A stretch of DNA of 64,000 bases from positions 62,001 through 126,000 of the forward strand of contig NCGJ01000003.1 in the NCBI GenBank assembly GCA_002281555.1, given 5' to 3'. A program made the translations under genes and the position numbers. The notes below the pieces were generated by a model. The model had not been told where the DNA came from. It worked only from the letters and a program-made list of their open reading frames with translations, and searched no databases. This document shows positions 17,435-26,376 of the stretch, in pieces. The DNA is from Hydrogenophilales bacterium 28-61-23. Its GTDB lineage: Bacteria; Pseudomonadota; Gammaproteobacteria; Burkholderiales; Thiobacillaceae. Position 1 is the stretch's first letter, and each line of letters opens with the position of its first letter.

Positions 17435-18305
17435 TCTGCACCTTTTTGGTAGCGGCTTCCGCTGTCGTGCGGCTGTATAGCCACATGCGCTGCCAATACT
17501 GCTCGAAATTGATCCGCTCGGTCTCCGTCTGTCGGCTGCCAGCTTCACTCAGACTATCCACAAGCACAGCATCCAGCACGGCCGGCTGTGTACCGGGCGT
17601 TTCACGGGCGATACAACCCAGAAACGAAGGCGTCACACCTAAAAAACGCTGCGCGGTTTCGCTCAAGGATGTGAACAACCCCAGCGCCTGCCCCTCTTCC
17701 GCGCCGTCCACCAATACCAGCCAATTATTTCCCGACCATGCGGTGTGAACCGACTTCATGACGGCATAGGCATCGGCCAGCGCGGCCCGGTTTCCCGGTA
17801 TGACCAGCACGCGCAGACTTGCTGTCGCGGCCAGGCCATGACAGCGCAGCGGGCCATCGCCACCATTCAGCATCAACCATTCCGGCCTATCCGCGCGCAC
17901 TTGCCAGGCTTCCGCCATATCGAGCAAATTGTGTTCGGACAAACCCGCCAGGATATTCAAACCATCCTGCGCGGCCAACAAAACCAGACCATCCGGCGCT
18001 TGCTGCACGACCGAAACCAAACCTCGGGACGGCGCGTCGGCAAGACTGTATCGCGGCAGAATGCCCAGCAAACCGGCCACATTATGCGGCGCGCGCGTCT
18101 CATCCATGACCATGACCCGATGGCCGCGCCGCCCCATGCTCAGCCCTATCGCGGCACAGGCGCGCGCGGTGCGGCGCGCATCCGGCCCGAGCACGCCGAG
18201 CGACTGAAAAGCGGGCTCGGGCGCGAACAGACGCCGTAGTCCACTGGCCTGATCGAGCGGGTCAGCCAAGCGCACCGAGACCTCCCATTGCCGTCGCCGC
18301 ATCAT
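17412..18305 (-). CDS. flhG: FlhG/FleN-like MinD-family protein with degenerate ATP site
   Basis: FlhG (FleN) normally is a MinD-type ATPase that controls flagellar number together with FlhF. Position, between flhF and fliA with overlaps at both ends, and the overall 297-residue fold support that role. The nucleotide site is abnormal: where MinD proteins have the deviant Walker A GKGGxGKT, this protein reads GPDARRT at residues 40-46, without either lysine, and the usual switch Asp-rich motif is replaced by MVMDETRAPHNVAG. It is therefore probably unable to hydrolyse ATP, or binds it poorly. The start could be either of two consecutive ATGs. Its function in number control may differ from the standard model. 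Confidence 0.82.
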   Translation of the reverse strand: MMRRRQWEVSVRLADPLDQASGLRRLFAPEPAFQSLGVLGPDARRTARACAAIGLSMGRRGHRVMVMDETRAPHNVAGLLGILPRYSLADAPSRGLVSVVQQAPDGLVLLAAQDGLNILAGLSEHNLLDMAEAWQVRADRPEWLMLNGGDGPLRCHGLAATASLRVLVIPGNRAALADAYAVMKSVHTAWSGNNWLVLVDGAEEGQALGLFTSLSETAQRFLGVTPSFLGCIARETPGTQPAVLDAVLVDSLSEAGSRQTETERINFEQYWQRMWLYSRTTAEAATKKVQNGWRNAG

Positions 18306-19731
18306 TCCCCTTGGGCATCGCGGCGGAGTCCAATGCCGCGGCCATCAAGATGGGGTAATCGTTTTCGTCCTGGGTAAACGGCGACTCCTGCTGATGAATG
18401 CGGAATGCGCGATCGGCCAGATAGCTCGCATTGGCCAGATGCAGATCCTCGGGCACACGCTGGCCGTTGGTCACGAAATGCACCGGCAACTCATGTCGGA
18501 TCGCAACGTCCAGAACCGGGCCATAAGTCAGCGCCTCGTCGATCTTGGTCAGGATGCAACCGATCAGGCCCGGCCCGCTGTAGGCCCGCGCCACTTCTTC
18601 CAGCGTGACGCCCTGGCTGGGCGCGCCCAGCAGCAATAACCGTTTCACATCGCGCTGTTCGCCGCACAGCAGGGCAACCTGCTCGGCCAGCCGCTTGTCG
18701 CGTTGGCTCATGCCGACGGTGTCGACAAACACCAGATGCCGACCGGAAAGATCGGACAAGGTCATTTCCAGATCGTTTTCATCGCGCACGGCAAAAACCG
18801 GCGTGCCCAGGATACGGCCGTAAATGCGCAATTGATCTTGCGCGCCGATCCGGTAGGTATCGGTCGTCACCAAGGCCACCTTGGCCGCGCCGTGGCGCAA
18901 CACGGCGCGCGCGGCCAGCTTGGCGACGGTAGTGGTCTTGCCGACGCCGGTCGGCCCGACCAGGGCATAGACGCCACCGCGCTCGACGATGTCATCCGCG
19001 CTCGAAGCCAGTTTCAGGTTGTGCGCAATCGTCGATTTGATCCACTTCAAAGCCTGGGCCAAATCCGCCTCGCCATCCGGCAAACGCTCCAGCAGCATGC
19101 GCGCGAAAGCCGCGGAAAAACCGGCCGCCAGCAGGCGCTTCATCGCCTCCATCCGAATCGGATCGCGCCGGGTCAAATCATGCCAGGCGAAACCGGCCAA
19201 CTGCCCTTCGACCATGCCGCGCAGCAATCGCATTTCCCGCGCCAGTTCATCGACGGCGCCGGTCTTGGCCGCTTCGGCCTCCGCTTGTGCTTGTGCTTGC
19301 GCCGCGCTGTTGGCCGCCGGCGCAACGGGGTCCGGCTCCGGCTTGGCGGCATGGGCCGCCTGCCGGTTTGGCGAAGGACGAATCAGCGTGGACACATCGC
19401 GCTCGACCAGGTAATCGGCCAGCGCGGTGATCTGCGGTTTCGCCTCATCCAGAGTCAGGCTGGGGCGCGCCGGTGCTGTCGCCTGCACCGGCTGCGCGGG
19501 CCGAACCGGCGCCGCCGGCGGCTGAACCGCGCGCGCAGGCGTCGGTTGCGTCCGCCAAAGCGCCGGCTCCGCCTGGGCGGCCAGCGCGGCCATATCCATA
19601 TCGGCCACGGCGATGATCTCGACCCCGCCGGCGACTTGCCGGTTGGACAATATCAGCGCGCTGGCGCCGAGCGCGTCGCGGACCTGACGTAGCGCATCGC
19701 GCGTGGTTTGAGCGTGAAATTTTTTGATCAT
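18262..19731 (-). CDS. flhF: Flagellar biosynthesis SRP-type GTPase FlhF
   Basis: FlhF is an SRP-family GTPase that selects the site of flagellar assembly at the cell pole. The N-terminal segment MIKKFHAQTTRDALRQVRDALG is the family start and is followed by a long Ala/Pro/Gln linker (about 65-155). The NG domain contains GPTGVGKTTT (P-loop), DTYRIGA and VDTVGMSQRD, matching G1 to G3. It overlaps flhG by 44 bases, so translation is coupled. Confidence 0.95.
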   Translation of the reverse strand: MIKKFHAQTTRDALRQVRDALGASALILSNRQVAGGVEIIAVADMDMAALAAQAEPALWRTQPTPARAVQPPAAPVRPAQPVQATAPARPSLTLDEAKPQITALADYLVERDVSTLIRPSPNRQAAHAAKPEPDPVAPAANSAAQAQAQAEAEAAKTGAVDELAREMRLLRGMVEGQLAGFAWHDLTRRDPIRMEAMKRLLAAGFSAAFARMLLERLPDGEADLAQALKWIKSTIAHNLKLASSADDIVERGGVYALVGPTGVGKTTTVAKLAARAVLRHGAAKVALVTTDTYRIGAQDQLRIYGRILGTPVFAVRDENDLEMTLSDLSGRHLVFVDTVGMSQRDKRLAEQVALLCGEQRDVKRLLLLGAPSQGVTLEEVARAYSGPGLIGCILTKIDEALTYGPVLDVAIRHELPVHFVTNGQRVPEDLHLANASYLADRAFRIHQQESPFTQDENDYPILMAAALDSAAMPKGNDAATAMGGLGALG

Positions 19732-19738
19732 GTATCAG

Positions 19739-21817
19739 TTATGCGCCGCTACCGATCAATGTGACGATGCGGATGGTTTTTCCCTCGGGGACTTCGGCGT
19801 GAGAAAGCACTTTGAGGCCAGGCGCGGAACGACGCAGGAAACGTGCGAGAACCGGTCTGATCGCGGGCGGCGACAACAAAACCGCCGGTTGCCCGGCGTT
19901 TTCCTGCCGCTCGACGGCCTGAACGGTTTCCCTAACCAGTTTCTCGGCCAACCCGGGTTCCAGCCCAACGCCCGAATCGCCGCGAGATGCCAAAGCCTGT
20001 GTCAGGATGTGCTCAAGATTAGGCTCCAGGGCCATCACTAACAATTCCTGCGCTCCTCCAAAGGTTTCGTGGATGATAGCGCGTCCCAGCGCAGTTCTGA
20101 CGATGGCGGTCAACTCATCCGCATCCTGCGTGCGGGTGGCATGTTCGGCCAGCGTTTCCAGAATCGTGCGCATATCGCGAATATGGACCTGCTCTTCCAG
20201 CAGATTCTGCAAAACCTTCTGCACCGTCGCCACCGGCAATTGCTTCGGCGTGAGGTCTTCCACCAGCTTGGGATACTGCTTGGCGACATGGTCGAGCAGC
20301 GATTGCGTTTCCTCGCGCCCAAGCAGTTCCGGCGCATGTTCATTGATGACCTTGGTCAGATGCGTCGCCACCACGGTGCCCGCGTCGACCACGGTATAGC
20401 CGTAGGTTTGCGCCTGATCGCGCAGCGCGGCCTCGATCCAGACCGCCGGCAAGCCGTAGGCCGGATCGGTCGCGGCCTGACCGTTCAAGGTGCCCAGCAC
20501 GCGACCCGGATTGATGGCCAGAAACTTGCCCGCGATCGCCTCGCCTTCCGCGACGCTGACACCCTTCAAGGTCACGCGATACGCATTCGGCTTCAGCTGC
20601 AGGTTGTCGCGGATATGCACGGCGGGCACCAGAAAACCGAGGTCTTGCGCGATCTTTTTGCGGATGCCGCGGATGCGCCGCAGCAGCTCGCCATCCTGAT
20701 GCTTGTCGACCAGCGGAACCAGACGGTAGCCGACTTCCAGGCCGAGTCGGTCGACCGCCGCGACGTCGTGCCAGCCCACATCCACCGGCTCTTCCGCCTT
20801 GGCCGGCGCCTCCTCCACCACGGCCGCGACCGCTTCCGCCTGCTGGCGTTGTATCAGCCAATAGCCGATACCGGCCAGAATGCCGCCGATCAGGAAAAAG
20901 GACAGATGCGGCATACCCGGAATAATGCCCATCAGCGCCAGGATGCCGGCGGTCAGGAACAAGGTCTGCGGACGCCCGAACAATTGGCCGGTCAACTGTT
21001 CGCTCAAATCCTGATCGCTGGAAACGCGCGACACCACGATACCGGCGGCGGTTGAGATGACCAGCGCGGGAATCTGCGCGACCAGGCCGTCGCCGATGGT
21101 CAGCAGCGTGTAATTTTCGGCTGCCACGGCAAAGCTGAGGTCGTGCTGCACCACGCCAACGATCAAACCGCCAATGACGTTGATCAACATGATGATGATG
21201 CCAGCCACGGCATCGCCGCGCACAAACTTCGAAGCACCGTCCATCGAGCCGTAAAAATCGGCTTCCTGAGCGATCTCGGCGCGGCGGCGGCGCGCCTCAT
21301 CCTCGCCGATCAGCCCGGCGTTGAGGTCGGCATCGATCGCCATCTGTTTGCCGGGCATGGCATCCAAGGTAAAGCGCGCGGACACCTCGGCGATCCGCCC
21401 GGCGCCCTTGGTAATCACCATGAAGTTGATCAACACCAGGATGATGAAGACGATCAGGCCCACCGCGTAGTTGCCGCCGACCAGGAAGTGGCCGAATGCC
21501 TCGATCACCTTGCCCGCCGCATCCGTGCCGGTATGCCCCTCAAGCAACACAACCCGGGTGGAAGCGACGTTAAGCGACAAACGCAACAGCGTGGTCAGCA
21601 GCAGCACGGTGGGGAAAACCGAGAACTCCAGCGGTTTCGTGGTGTACAGGCTGATCAGCAAAACGATCATCGCCATCGCGATATTGAAGGTGAACAGCAG
21701 ATCGAGCAGGAATGGCGGCAGCGGCAACACCATCATGGCCAGAATCATGATCACCAGGATCGGCGCGGCCAGTTTTTGCCAGGGCAGGCCGCGCGATGCC
21801 AATACGGCTTCAGCCAT
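19739..21817 (-). CDS. flhA: Flagellar export apparatus protein FlhA
   Basis: FlhA is the main export-gate component of the flagellar type III secretion system: an N-terminal eight-helix membrane region and a large cytoplasmic domain that receives chaperone-substrate complexes. The ATG at 21817 is preferred over an in-frame TTG nine bases earlier, giving 692 residues. The FHIPEP family blocks are clear: SLNVASTRVVLLEGH, GGNYAVGLIVFIILVLINF and AEVSARFTLDAMPGKQMAID. The C-terminal domain begins at about residue 330. Seven bases separate it from flhF. Confidence 0.97.
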   Translation of the reverse strand: MAEAVLASRGLPWQKLAAPILVIMILAMMVLPLPPFLLDLLFTFNIAMAMIVLLISLYTTKPLEFSVFPTVLLLTTLLRLSLNVASTRVVLLEGHTGTDAAGKVIEAFGHFLVGGNYAVGLIVFIILVLINFMVITKGAGRIAEVSARFTLDAMPGKQMAIDADLNAGLIGEDEARRRRAEIAQEADFYGSMDGASKFVRGDAVAGIIIMLINVIGGLIVGVVQHDLSFAVAAENYTLLTIGDGLVAQIPALVISTAAGIVVSRVSSDQDLSEQLTGQLFGRPQTLFLTAGILALMGIIPGMPHLSFFLIGGILAGIGYWLIQRQQAEAVAAVVEEAPAKAEEPVDVGWHDVAAVDRLGLEVGYRLVPLVDKHQDGELLRRIRGIRKKIAQDLGFLVPAVHIRDNLQLKPNAYRVTLKGVSVAEGEAIAGKFLAINPGRVLGTLNGQAATDPAYGLPAVWIEAALRDQAQTYGYTVVDAGTVVATHLTKVINEHAPELLGREETQSLLDHVAKQYPKLVEDLTPKQLPVATVQKVLQNLLEEQVHIRDMRTILETLAEHATRTQDADELTAIVRTALGRAIIHETFGGAQELLVMALEPNLEHILTQALASRGDSGVGLEPGLAEKLVRETVQAVERQENAGQPAVLLSPPAIRPVLARFLRRSAPGLKVLSHAEVPEGKTIRIVTLIGSGA

Positions 21818-21844
21818 GTAACTCAACCATTAATACCGAGTGCA

Positions 21845-22978
21845 TCACGCCGCCCCCAGCCTTGTTGCCGGATCGAGATCCGGCGGCACCTGCCAGTCGC
21901 TCGGCAAAACCGGGTTGAGCGATTGATTGAGCTGGTAGACATAGGCCAGCACCTGCGCGACGGCGGTAAACAACGTGCCCGGAATAACCTCGCCCACCTC
22001 GACATGGCGATGCAACGCGCGCGCCAGCGGCGGCGCTTCGACAACCGGAACGCGATGCTCGCGCGCCAATTCCTTGATCCGTTCGGCCACCAGTTGCGAC
22101 CCCTTGGCCAGCACAACAGGCGCTGCCATGCCTTTCTCTTCATATTTCAGCGCAACCGCGAAGTGCATCGGGTTGGTCACCACCACATCCGCCTGCGGCA
22201 CCGCCTGCATCATGCGTCGACGCGCCGCCTCGCGTTGCAAGGAACGAATGCGCGCCTTGATTTGCGGATCGCCTTCGATCTCCTTGCCCTCTTGTCGAAT
22301 TTCTTCCTTGGTCATGCGCAGACCATGGTGATAGTCCCAAAGCTGAAACGGCACATCGAGCAGCACAATGACCGCGAAAGCGGCGACCGAGGCCAGAAAG
22401 GTAAACAGCGCGATCTGCCCGAAATGCGCCACGGCCGATTCCAGCGGCTCATTGGCCAAAGCAAGAATGCCATCGTGCTGATGCCAGATCATCCAGCCCG
22501 CGACACCGGCGATCAGCCCGCCCTTCAACAGCGCCTTGACCAATTCGGCCAACGAATTGAGCGAGAACATCCGGGCGATGCCGGACAGGGGGTTGAGCTT
22601 GGAAAAATTGAACGCGAGCGCCTGCGAGGAAAACACCCAGCCGGACAGCATCAGGTTGGCGCCCACCGCCGCAACCACCACGGTAACCGCCATGGGCAAG
22701 TAAAGCAGCACCCCATCCATCCCGGCATCCATCAGATTTCTGCCCATCATTTCCGGGCTGGTCACGTCGGCACGGCCAAAGCTCAAGGATTGCTGCATGA
22801 CACGACTGAGGCCCTGGTACATGAACAGCCCAAGGAAGGCGATGACGCTGGCGCTGGCCAACAAAACGGCGAGCGTCGCCAACTCGCGCGAGCGCGGCAC
22901 ATTGCCACGCTCGCGCGCCTGTTCCAGCTTACGCGCTGACGCTGGTTCGGTACGTTCGAGATCGCTGTCTTCCGCCAT
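21845..22978 (-). CDS. flhB: Flagellar export switch protein FlhB
   Basis: FlhB is the substrate-specificity switch of the flagellar secretion system, with four membrane helices and a C-terminal domain that normally cuts itself between Asn269 and Pro270 of an NPTH motif. Here the sequence at 269-272 is NPMH, so the cleavage bond Asn-Pro is kept while Thr is replaced by Met. The N-terminal EDSDLERTEPASARKLEQARERG is family-typical. It is the first gene of the flhB-to-motD block; 27 bases lie between it and flhA. Upstream is a 164-base GC-rich intergenic stretch. Confidence 0.95.
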   Translation of the reverse strand: MAEDSDLERTEPASARKLEQARERGNVPRSRELATLAVLLASASVIAFLGLFMYQGLSRVMQQSLSFGRADVTSPEMMGRNLMDAGMDGVLLYLPMAVTVVVAAVGANLMLSGWVFSSQALAFNFSKLNPLSGIARMFSLNSLAELVKALLKGGLIAGVAGWMIWHQHDGILALANEPLESAVAHFGQIALFTFLASVAAFAVIVLLDVPFQLWDYHHGLRMTKEEIRQEGKEIEGDPQIKARIRSLQREAARRRMMQAVPQADVVVTNPMHFAVALKYEEKGMAAPVVLAKGSQLVAERIKELAREHRVPVVEAPPLARALHRHVEVGEVIPGTLFTAVAQVLAYVYQLNQSLNPVLPSDWQVPPDLDPATRLGAA

Positions 22979-23142
22979 CCTCGGGTCCGGTTGAACACCG
23001 GCTCGGGGTTATTTAAGTGGCCGCGAGTTTAGCATGCGCCACCCCGCCGACCGCCGCGCCGGGTCAACAATGGCGGCGGGCCAAGGCTCGACCCGGCCCG
23101 CGCCGCGCGGGCCGATTTACAGCGACCGCCGCGTTCGGCGCA

Positions 23143-23502
23143 TCAAAACGCCACTTGCGGAATCACATCCAGAATCGTATGGCTGTTGCGATTGACCAGC
23201 ACCACATCCGCGCCCAAGGTCAGACGTGTATAGGGATCGGGCAAGTCGGGCAGAAGTTTGGCAAGGTCGATGGGGAGCTTGTTGGGACGCTGCCCGGAAT
23301 CGAGCACATCGCCGGCCTTGGCACGCTGGGCTGGAATCGTAGTCGCGGGCATCAGCGCCCGCGCCGCCGAGTAATAGTCGACGATCATCTTGCGCTCGGC
23401 CTCGGAAAAACGCAGCCCGGAGGTATCCGGCGGGCTGACCTTTTTTGTCGCACAGCCCGCGACCAGCAAACCGGCAAGGACAAGGAATTCTCGACGTTGC
23501 AT
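23143..23502 (-). CDS. Small lipoprotein with RcnB/CigR-like C-terminus
   Basis: A 119-residue protein with a clear lipoprotein signal: QRREFLVLAGLLVAGC, where LVAGC is the lipobox and Cys17 the lipidation site. The mature part has the sequence LPDLPDPYTRLTLGADVVLVNRNSHTILDVI, split over about residues 83-115, which resembles RcnB/CigR proteins (short periplasmic proteins with a GxxVVLI...IxDVI ending). RcnB is linked to metal homeostasis and CigR to virulence control, but neither role can be assigned here. It stands alone on the minus strand between flhB and a divergent intergenic region. Confidence 0.72.
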   Translation of the reverse strand: MQRREFLVLAGLLVAGCATKKVSPPDTSGLRFSEAERKMIVDYYSAARALMPATTIPAQRAKAGDVLDSGQRPNKLPIDLAKLLPDLPDPYTRLTLGADVVLVNRNSHTILDVIPQVAF

Positions 23503-23877
23503 GCTATCCCCTCTGGCGACATGGACAAGGACATCCTGTTTACCAAAACGACGCAGGGGAAACTTTGAGGCGTATCAATAAGATCAAGAAAAGATAACGG
23601 GCATCGGCTGCCTGAACCTGTGTTCAGTCGGCTTGGGGTTGATGTTCAGGGATTCTTGAACGGGTCATGCTTGGCCGGAGGGATGCTGAAAAGTGCTGGT
23701 TGTGAGGTCCGCTACCGGCCAAGTGCAGACGCTCAAGCTGTTGTTATGCAGGGCGCCAATAAGCAAAGCGCATTGCGCCGAATATATCTGGCGGATTAAG
23801 CTTCGCTGACCCATACACACGCGGATCGAAATCAAATCATAAGACTGCTCTGACTATTACACATAAGGGAGATCAAC
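23503..23877. other. Intergenic region of 375 bases without a gene
   Basis: No convincing reading frame is present on either strand. The section at about 23750-23815 contains a short GGCGCC...GGCGCAATGCG-type palindromic stretch followed by GGCGGATTAAGCTTCGCT, which resembles the arms of short interspersed repeats found between genes of many proteobacteria. The last 12 bases carry the ribosome site AAGGGAGAT for the next gene. The composition is lower in GC than the flagellar block, in line with a junction of acquired DNA. Confidence 0.4.
23750..23815. repeat. Possible remnant of a short intergenic repeat
   Basis: Bases here include GCGCCAATAAGCAAAGCGC and GGCGGATTAAGCTTCGCT, which look like the arms of ERIC/REP-like intergenic repeats I associate with other proteobacteria. 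Only one copy is in this window, so repetition itself is not shown. Confidence 0.25.
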
Positions 23878-24696
23878 TTGGGACCGAACAACAACGAAGA
23901 GAACCGATCTGTAGCTCTCTACTGGGACTTCGAGAACCTCCACGCCGGCCTCGCCGAAGCCAAGTACGGTGAAGGTATCTACAGCAAACCTGACAACCGC
24001 TTCAAAGCACAGGAACCCCTTATCGACATCCAGGCTGTCGTCGAACTCGGCTCATCCTTCGGCCCTATCGCCATCAACCGCGCCTACTGCAACTGGCAGT
24101 GGTACGGACGCTACCGCGATGCTCTGCTGCAAAGCGCCATTGAGCTGATCCAACTCTTTCCTCCAGGTTCATCCGCCAAGAATGGCGCCGACATCAAACT
24201 CTGCCTTGATGCCGCCGAGGACATTAGTCGCTTCTCCCATATTGGCACGGTGATCATCATTGGTGGTGACAGTGACTTCATGCCGATTGCCCAGAAAATC
24301 AAAGCTGCAGGTCGAACTCTCATAGGCATCGGAACCCGCAAGAACACCAACCGCCACTGGGCCAAGAGCTGCCACGAGTTCCGCTACTACGACACGTTGG
24401 TAGAAGGACTGACAACTGAAGAGGCACAGAAGCCGAACGATGAGAAAGGCGCCGCTCCAGCACTCCACGCGAACCCGGCAGCAGACATACTCAAACGCGC
24501 TGTGCGCCTACTCGCAGAAACCAAAGGCGAGGTTTGGGTGAATAAGGCCTCGGTGTGGCCAATGATCAAACGGTTGGACCCGACCTTTGACAGCAAAGAA
24601 CATGGTTATGCCAACTTCGCAGATATGCTCAAGGCGCTCGACACTGTGGTCGAGGTCAAGAAGGGCGAGTCCGACCACATCATCAAACTCAGATAG
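23878..24696 (+). CDS. NYN-domain nuclease with C-terminal OST-HTH/LOTUS domain
   Basis: A 272-residue protein of the LabA/MARF1-like class. It starts with TTG, placed six bases behind AAGGGAGAT. The NYN (PIN-like) domain, about residues 10-175, has the acidic residues expected for a metal-dependent RNase: LYWDFENLH with Asp17, NGADIKLCLD near residue 100 and IIGGDSDF near 128. The last 70 residues (ILKRAVRLLAETKGEVW to the end) match an OST-HTH/LOTUS winged-helix domain that binds RNA. The gene is isolated, has a lower GC content than its neighbours and is closed by a strong terminator. Cutting or silencing of a specific RNA is likely, but its target is unknown; a defence role is possible. 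Confidence 0.85.
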   Translation: MGPNNNEENRSVALYWDFENLHAGLAEAKYGEGIYSKPDNRFKAQEPLIDIQAVVELGSSFGPIAINRAYCNWQWYGRYRDALLQSAIELIQLFPPGSSAKNGADIKLCLDAAEDISRFSHIGTVIIIGGDSDFMPIAQKIKAAGRTLIGIGTRKNTNRHWAKSCHEFRYYDTLVEGLTTEEAQKPNDEKGAAPALHANPAADILKRAVRLLAETKGEVWVNKASVWPMIKRLDPTFDSKEHGYANFADMLKALDTVVEVKKGESDHIIKLR

Positions 24697-24891
24697 GCCG
24701 AGCGACAGCCCGCTCGAATTGGGAGTCTAGTGTCGCGGCTAGGGATTTGAATGACTGGTATGGGTCGAAAACCGCCATTCATTAGGACTGCTTCTGCAAA
24801 CGGCTTAGTCAGACCGTCGCCCCCCTCACGAACCTTCAGTATCGCAGCCGACTTGGCACGGCGAACTTTCAGCGATGCCACGGCAGCCATG

Positions 24892-24920
24892 AAAAAAGCC
24901 GGCATCACGCCGGCTTTTTT
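24892..24920. terminator. Bidirectional Rho-independent terminator
   Basis: The perfect stem AAAAAAGCCGG/CCGGCTTTTTT with a seven-base loop has an A-run on one side and a T-run on the other. It can stop the NYN-gene transcript on the plus strand and the gltBD transcript on the minus strand. Confidence 0.9.
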
Positions 24921-24939
24921 CATTCAACACACGCGAAGT

Positions 24940-26376
24940 TCAGCGCGGCAGCGTGCTACTTCCCATCAGGAACTCATCCACCGCCCGCGCGCACTGGCGG
25001 CCTTCACGAATCGCCCAGACCACTAGCGACTGGCCACGGCGCACGTCGCCGGCGGCGAAGACTTTGGCTTTGCTGGTGGCATAGCTGGCCGCGCCTTCGG
25101 TTTCCGCTTTGGCATTGCCGCGCGCGTCCTTCTCGACGCCGAACGCTTCGAGCAGCTTTTGCACCGGGCTGACGAAACCCATCGCCAGCAAGACCAGATC
25201 GGCTTTCATGTCGAATTCGGAACCCGGAATTTCGGCCATCTTGCCGTCCTTCCATTCCAGACGCACCGCCTTCAGGCCGGTCACTTTTCCAGCCTCGCCA
25301 ATGAAGGACTTGGTGGCGACCGACCAGTCGCGCTGGCAGCCTTCTTCATGCGAACTGGAAGTGCGCATCTTGAGCGGCCAGTTGGGCCAGGTCAGCGGAC
25401 GGTTTTCCTGTTTCGGCGGCTGCGGCATCAGCTCGAACTGGCTGACCGAGGCGGCGCCGTGGCGGTTCGAGGTGCCGACGCAGTCGGAGCCGGTATCGCC
25501 GCCGCCGATGACGACGACATGCTTGCCGGTCGCCCGGATCTGATCGGGCAGGTTGTCGCCGGCGACAAACTTGTTGTTCTGGGTCAGGAATTCCATCGCG
25601 AAATGCACGCCGGCCAGATCACGGCCGGGAATCGGCAAGTCGCGCGGCTGTTCCGCGCCGCCGGCCAGCACCACGGCGTCGAACTCGGCCAGCAAGACGT
25701 CGGCCGTTACATTCTCGCCAACGTGTTGATTGACCCGGAATTCGACGCCCTCAGCCGCCATCTGCGCCATGCGGCGGTCGATGTGGCTTTTCTCGAACTT
25801 GAAATCGGGGATGCCGTAACGCAGCAGGCCGCCGATGCGGTCGTTCTTTTCCAGCAGCACGACGGCATGTCCGGCGCGCGCCAGTTGCTGCGCGGCGGCC
25901 ATGCCGGCCGGGCCGGAACCGACCACGGCGACCTTCTTGCCGGTCTTGTGCGCGGCCGGCTGGGGTTGCACCCAACCCATTTCCCAGGCCTTGTCGATGA
26001 TCGCGTGCTCGATCGACTTGATGCCGACCGCATCGTTATTGATGTTCAGCGTGCAAGCCGCCTCGCACGGCGCCGGACAGATGCGGCCGGTGAATTCCGG
26101 GAAGTTGTTGGTGGAATGCAGCACCTCGATGGCCTGGCGCCAGTTCTGAGGGGTGTTTTTAAACACCAGATCGTTCCAGTCCGGAATGATGTTGTTGACC
26201 GGGCAGCCGCTCATGCAGAACGGAATGCCGCAATCCATGCAGCGCGCGCCTTGCAGCTTGGCCTCTTCATCGGACAAGTGCAGGACGAATTCCTGGTAGT
26301 TGTTGACCCGCTCGGCGACCGGCAGGCTGGCTTCAGACAGTCGCGCGTATTCAAGAAACCCGGTGATCTTGCCCAT
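24940..26376 (-). CDS. gltD: Glutamate synthase small subunit
   Basis: The NADPH-oxidising small subunit passes electrons to the large subunit GltB for glutamate formation from glutamine and 2-oxoglutarate. Two Cys-rich clusters are seen near the N-terminus, [14 protein letters not shown] (about 41-54) and CPAPCEAAC (about 98-106), which bind [4Fe-4S] clusters. The FAD-binding [10 protein letters not shown] motif follows at about residue 153 and the NADPH-binding GGGDTGSDC near 292. Its ATG shares one base with the gltB stop codon (TAATG), so translation is coupled. Length is 478 residues, normal. Confidence 0.97.
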   Translation of the reverse strand: MGKITGFLEYARLSEASLPVAERVNNYQEFVLHLSDEEAKLQGARCMDCGIPFCMSGCPVNNIIPDWNDLVFKNTPQNWRQAIEVLHSTNNFPEFTGRICPAPCEAACTLNINNDAVGIKSIEHAIIDKAWEMGWVQPQPAAHKTGKKVAVVGSGPAGMAAAQQLARAGHAVVLLEKNDRIGGLLRYGIPDFKFEKSHIDRRMAQMAAEGVEFRVNQHVGENVTADVLLAEFDAVVLAGGAEQPRDLPIPGRDLAGVHFAMEFLTQNNKFVAGDNLPDQIRATGKHVVVIGGGDTGSDCVGTSNRHGAASVSQFELMPQPPKQENRPLTWPNWPLKMRTSSSHEEGCQRDWSVATKSFIGEAGKVTGLKAVRLEWKDGKMAEIPGSEFDMKADLVLLAMGFVSPVQKLLEAFGVEKDARGNAKAETEGAASYATSKAKVFAAGDVRRGQSLVVWAIREGRQCARAVDEFLMGSSTLPR

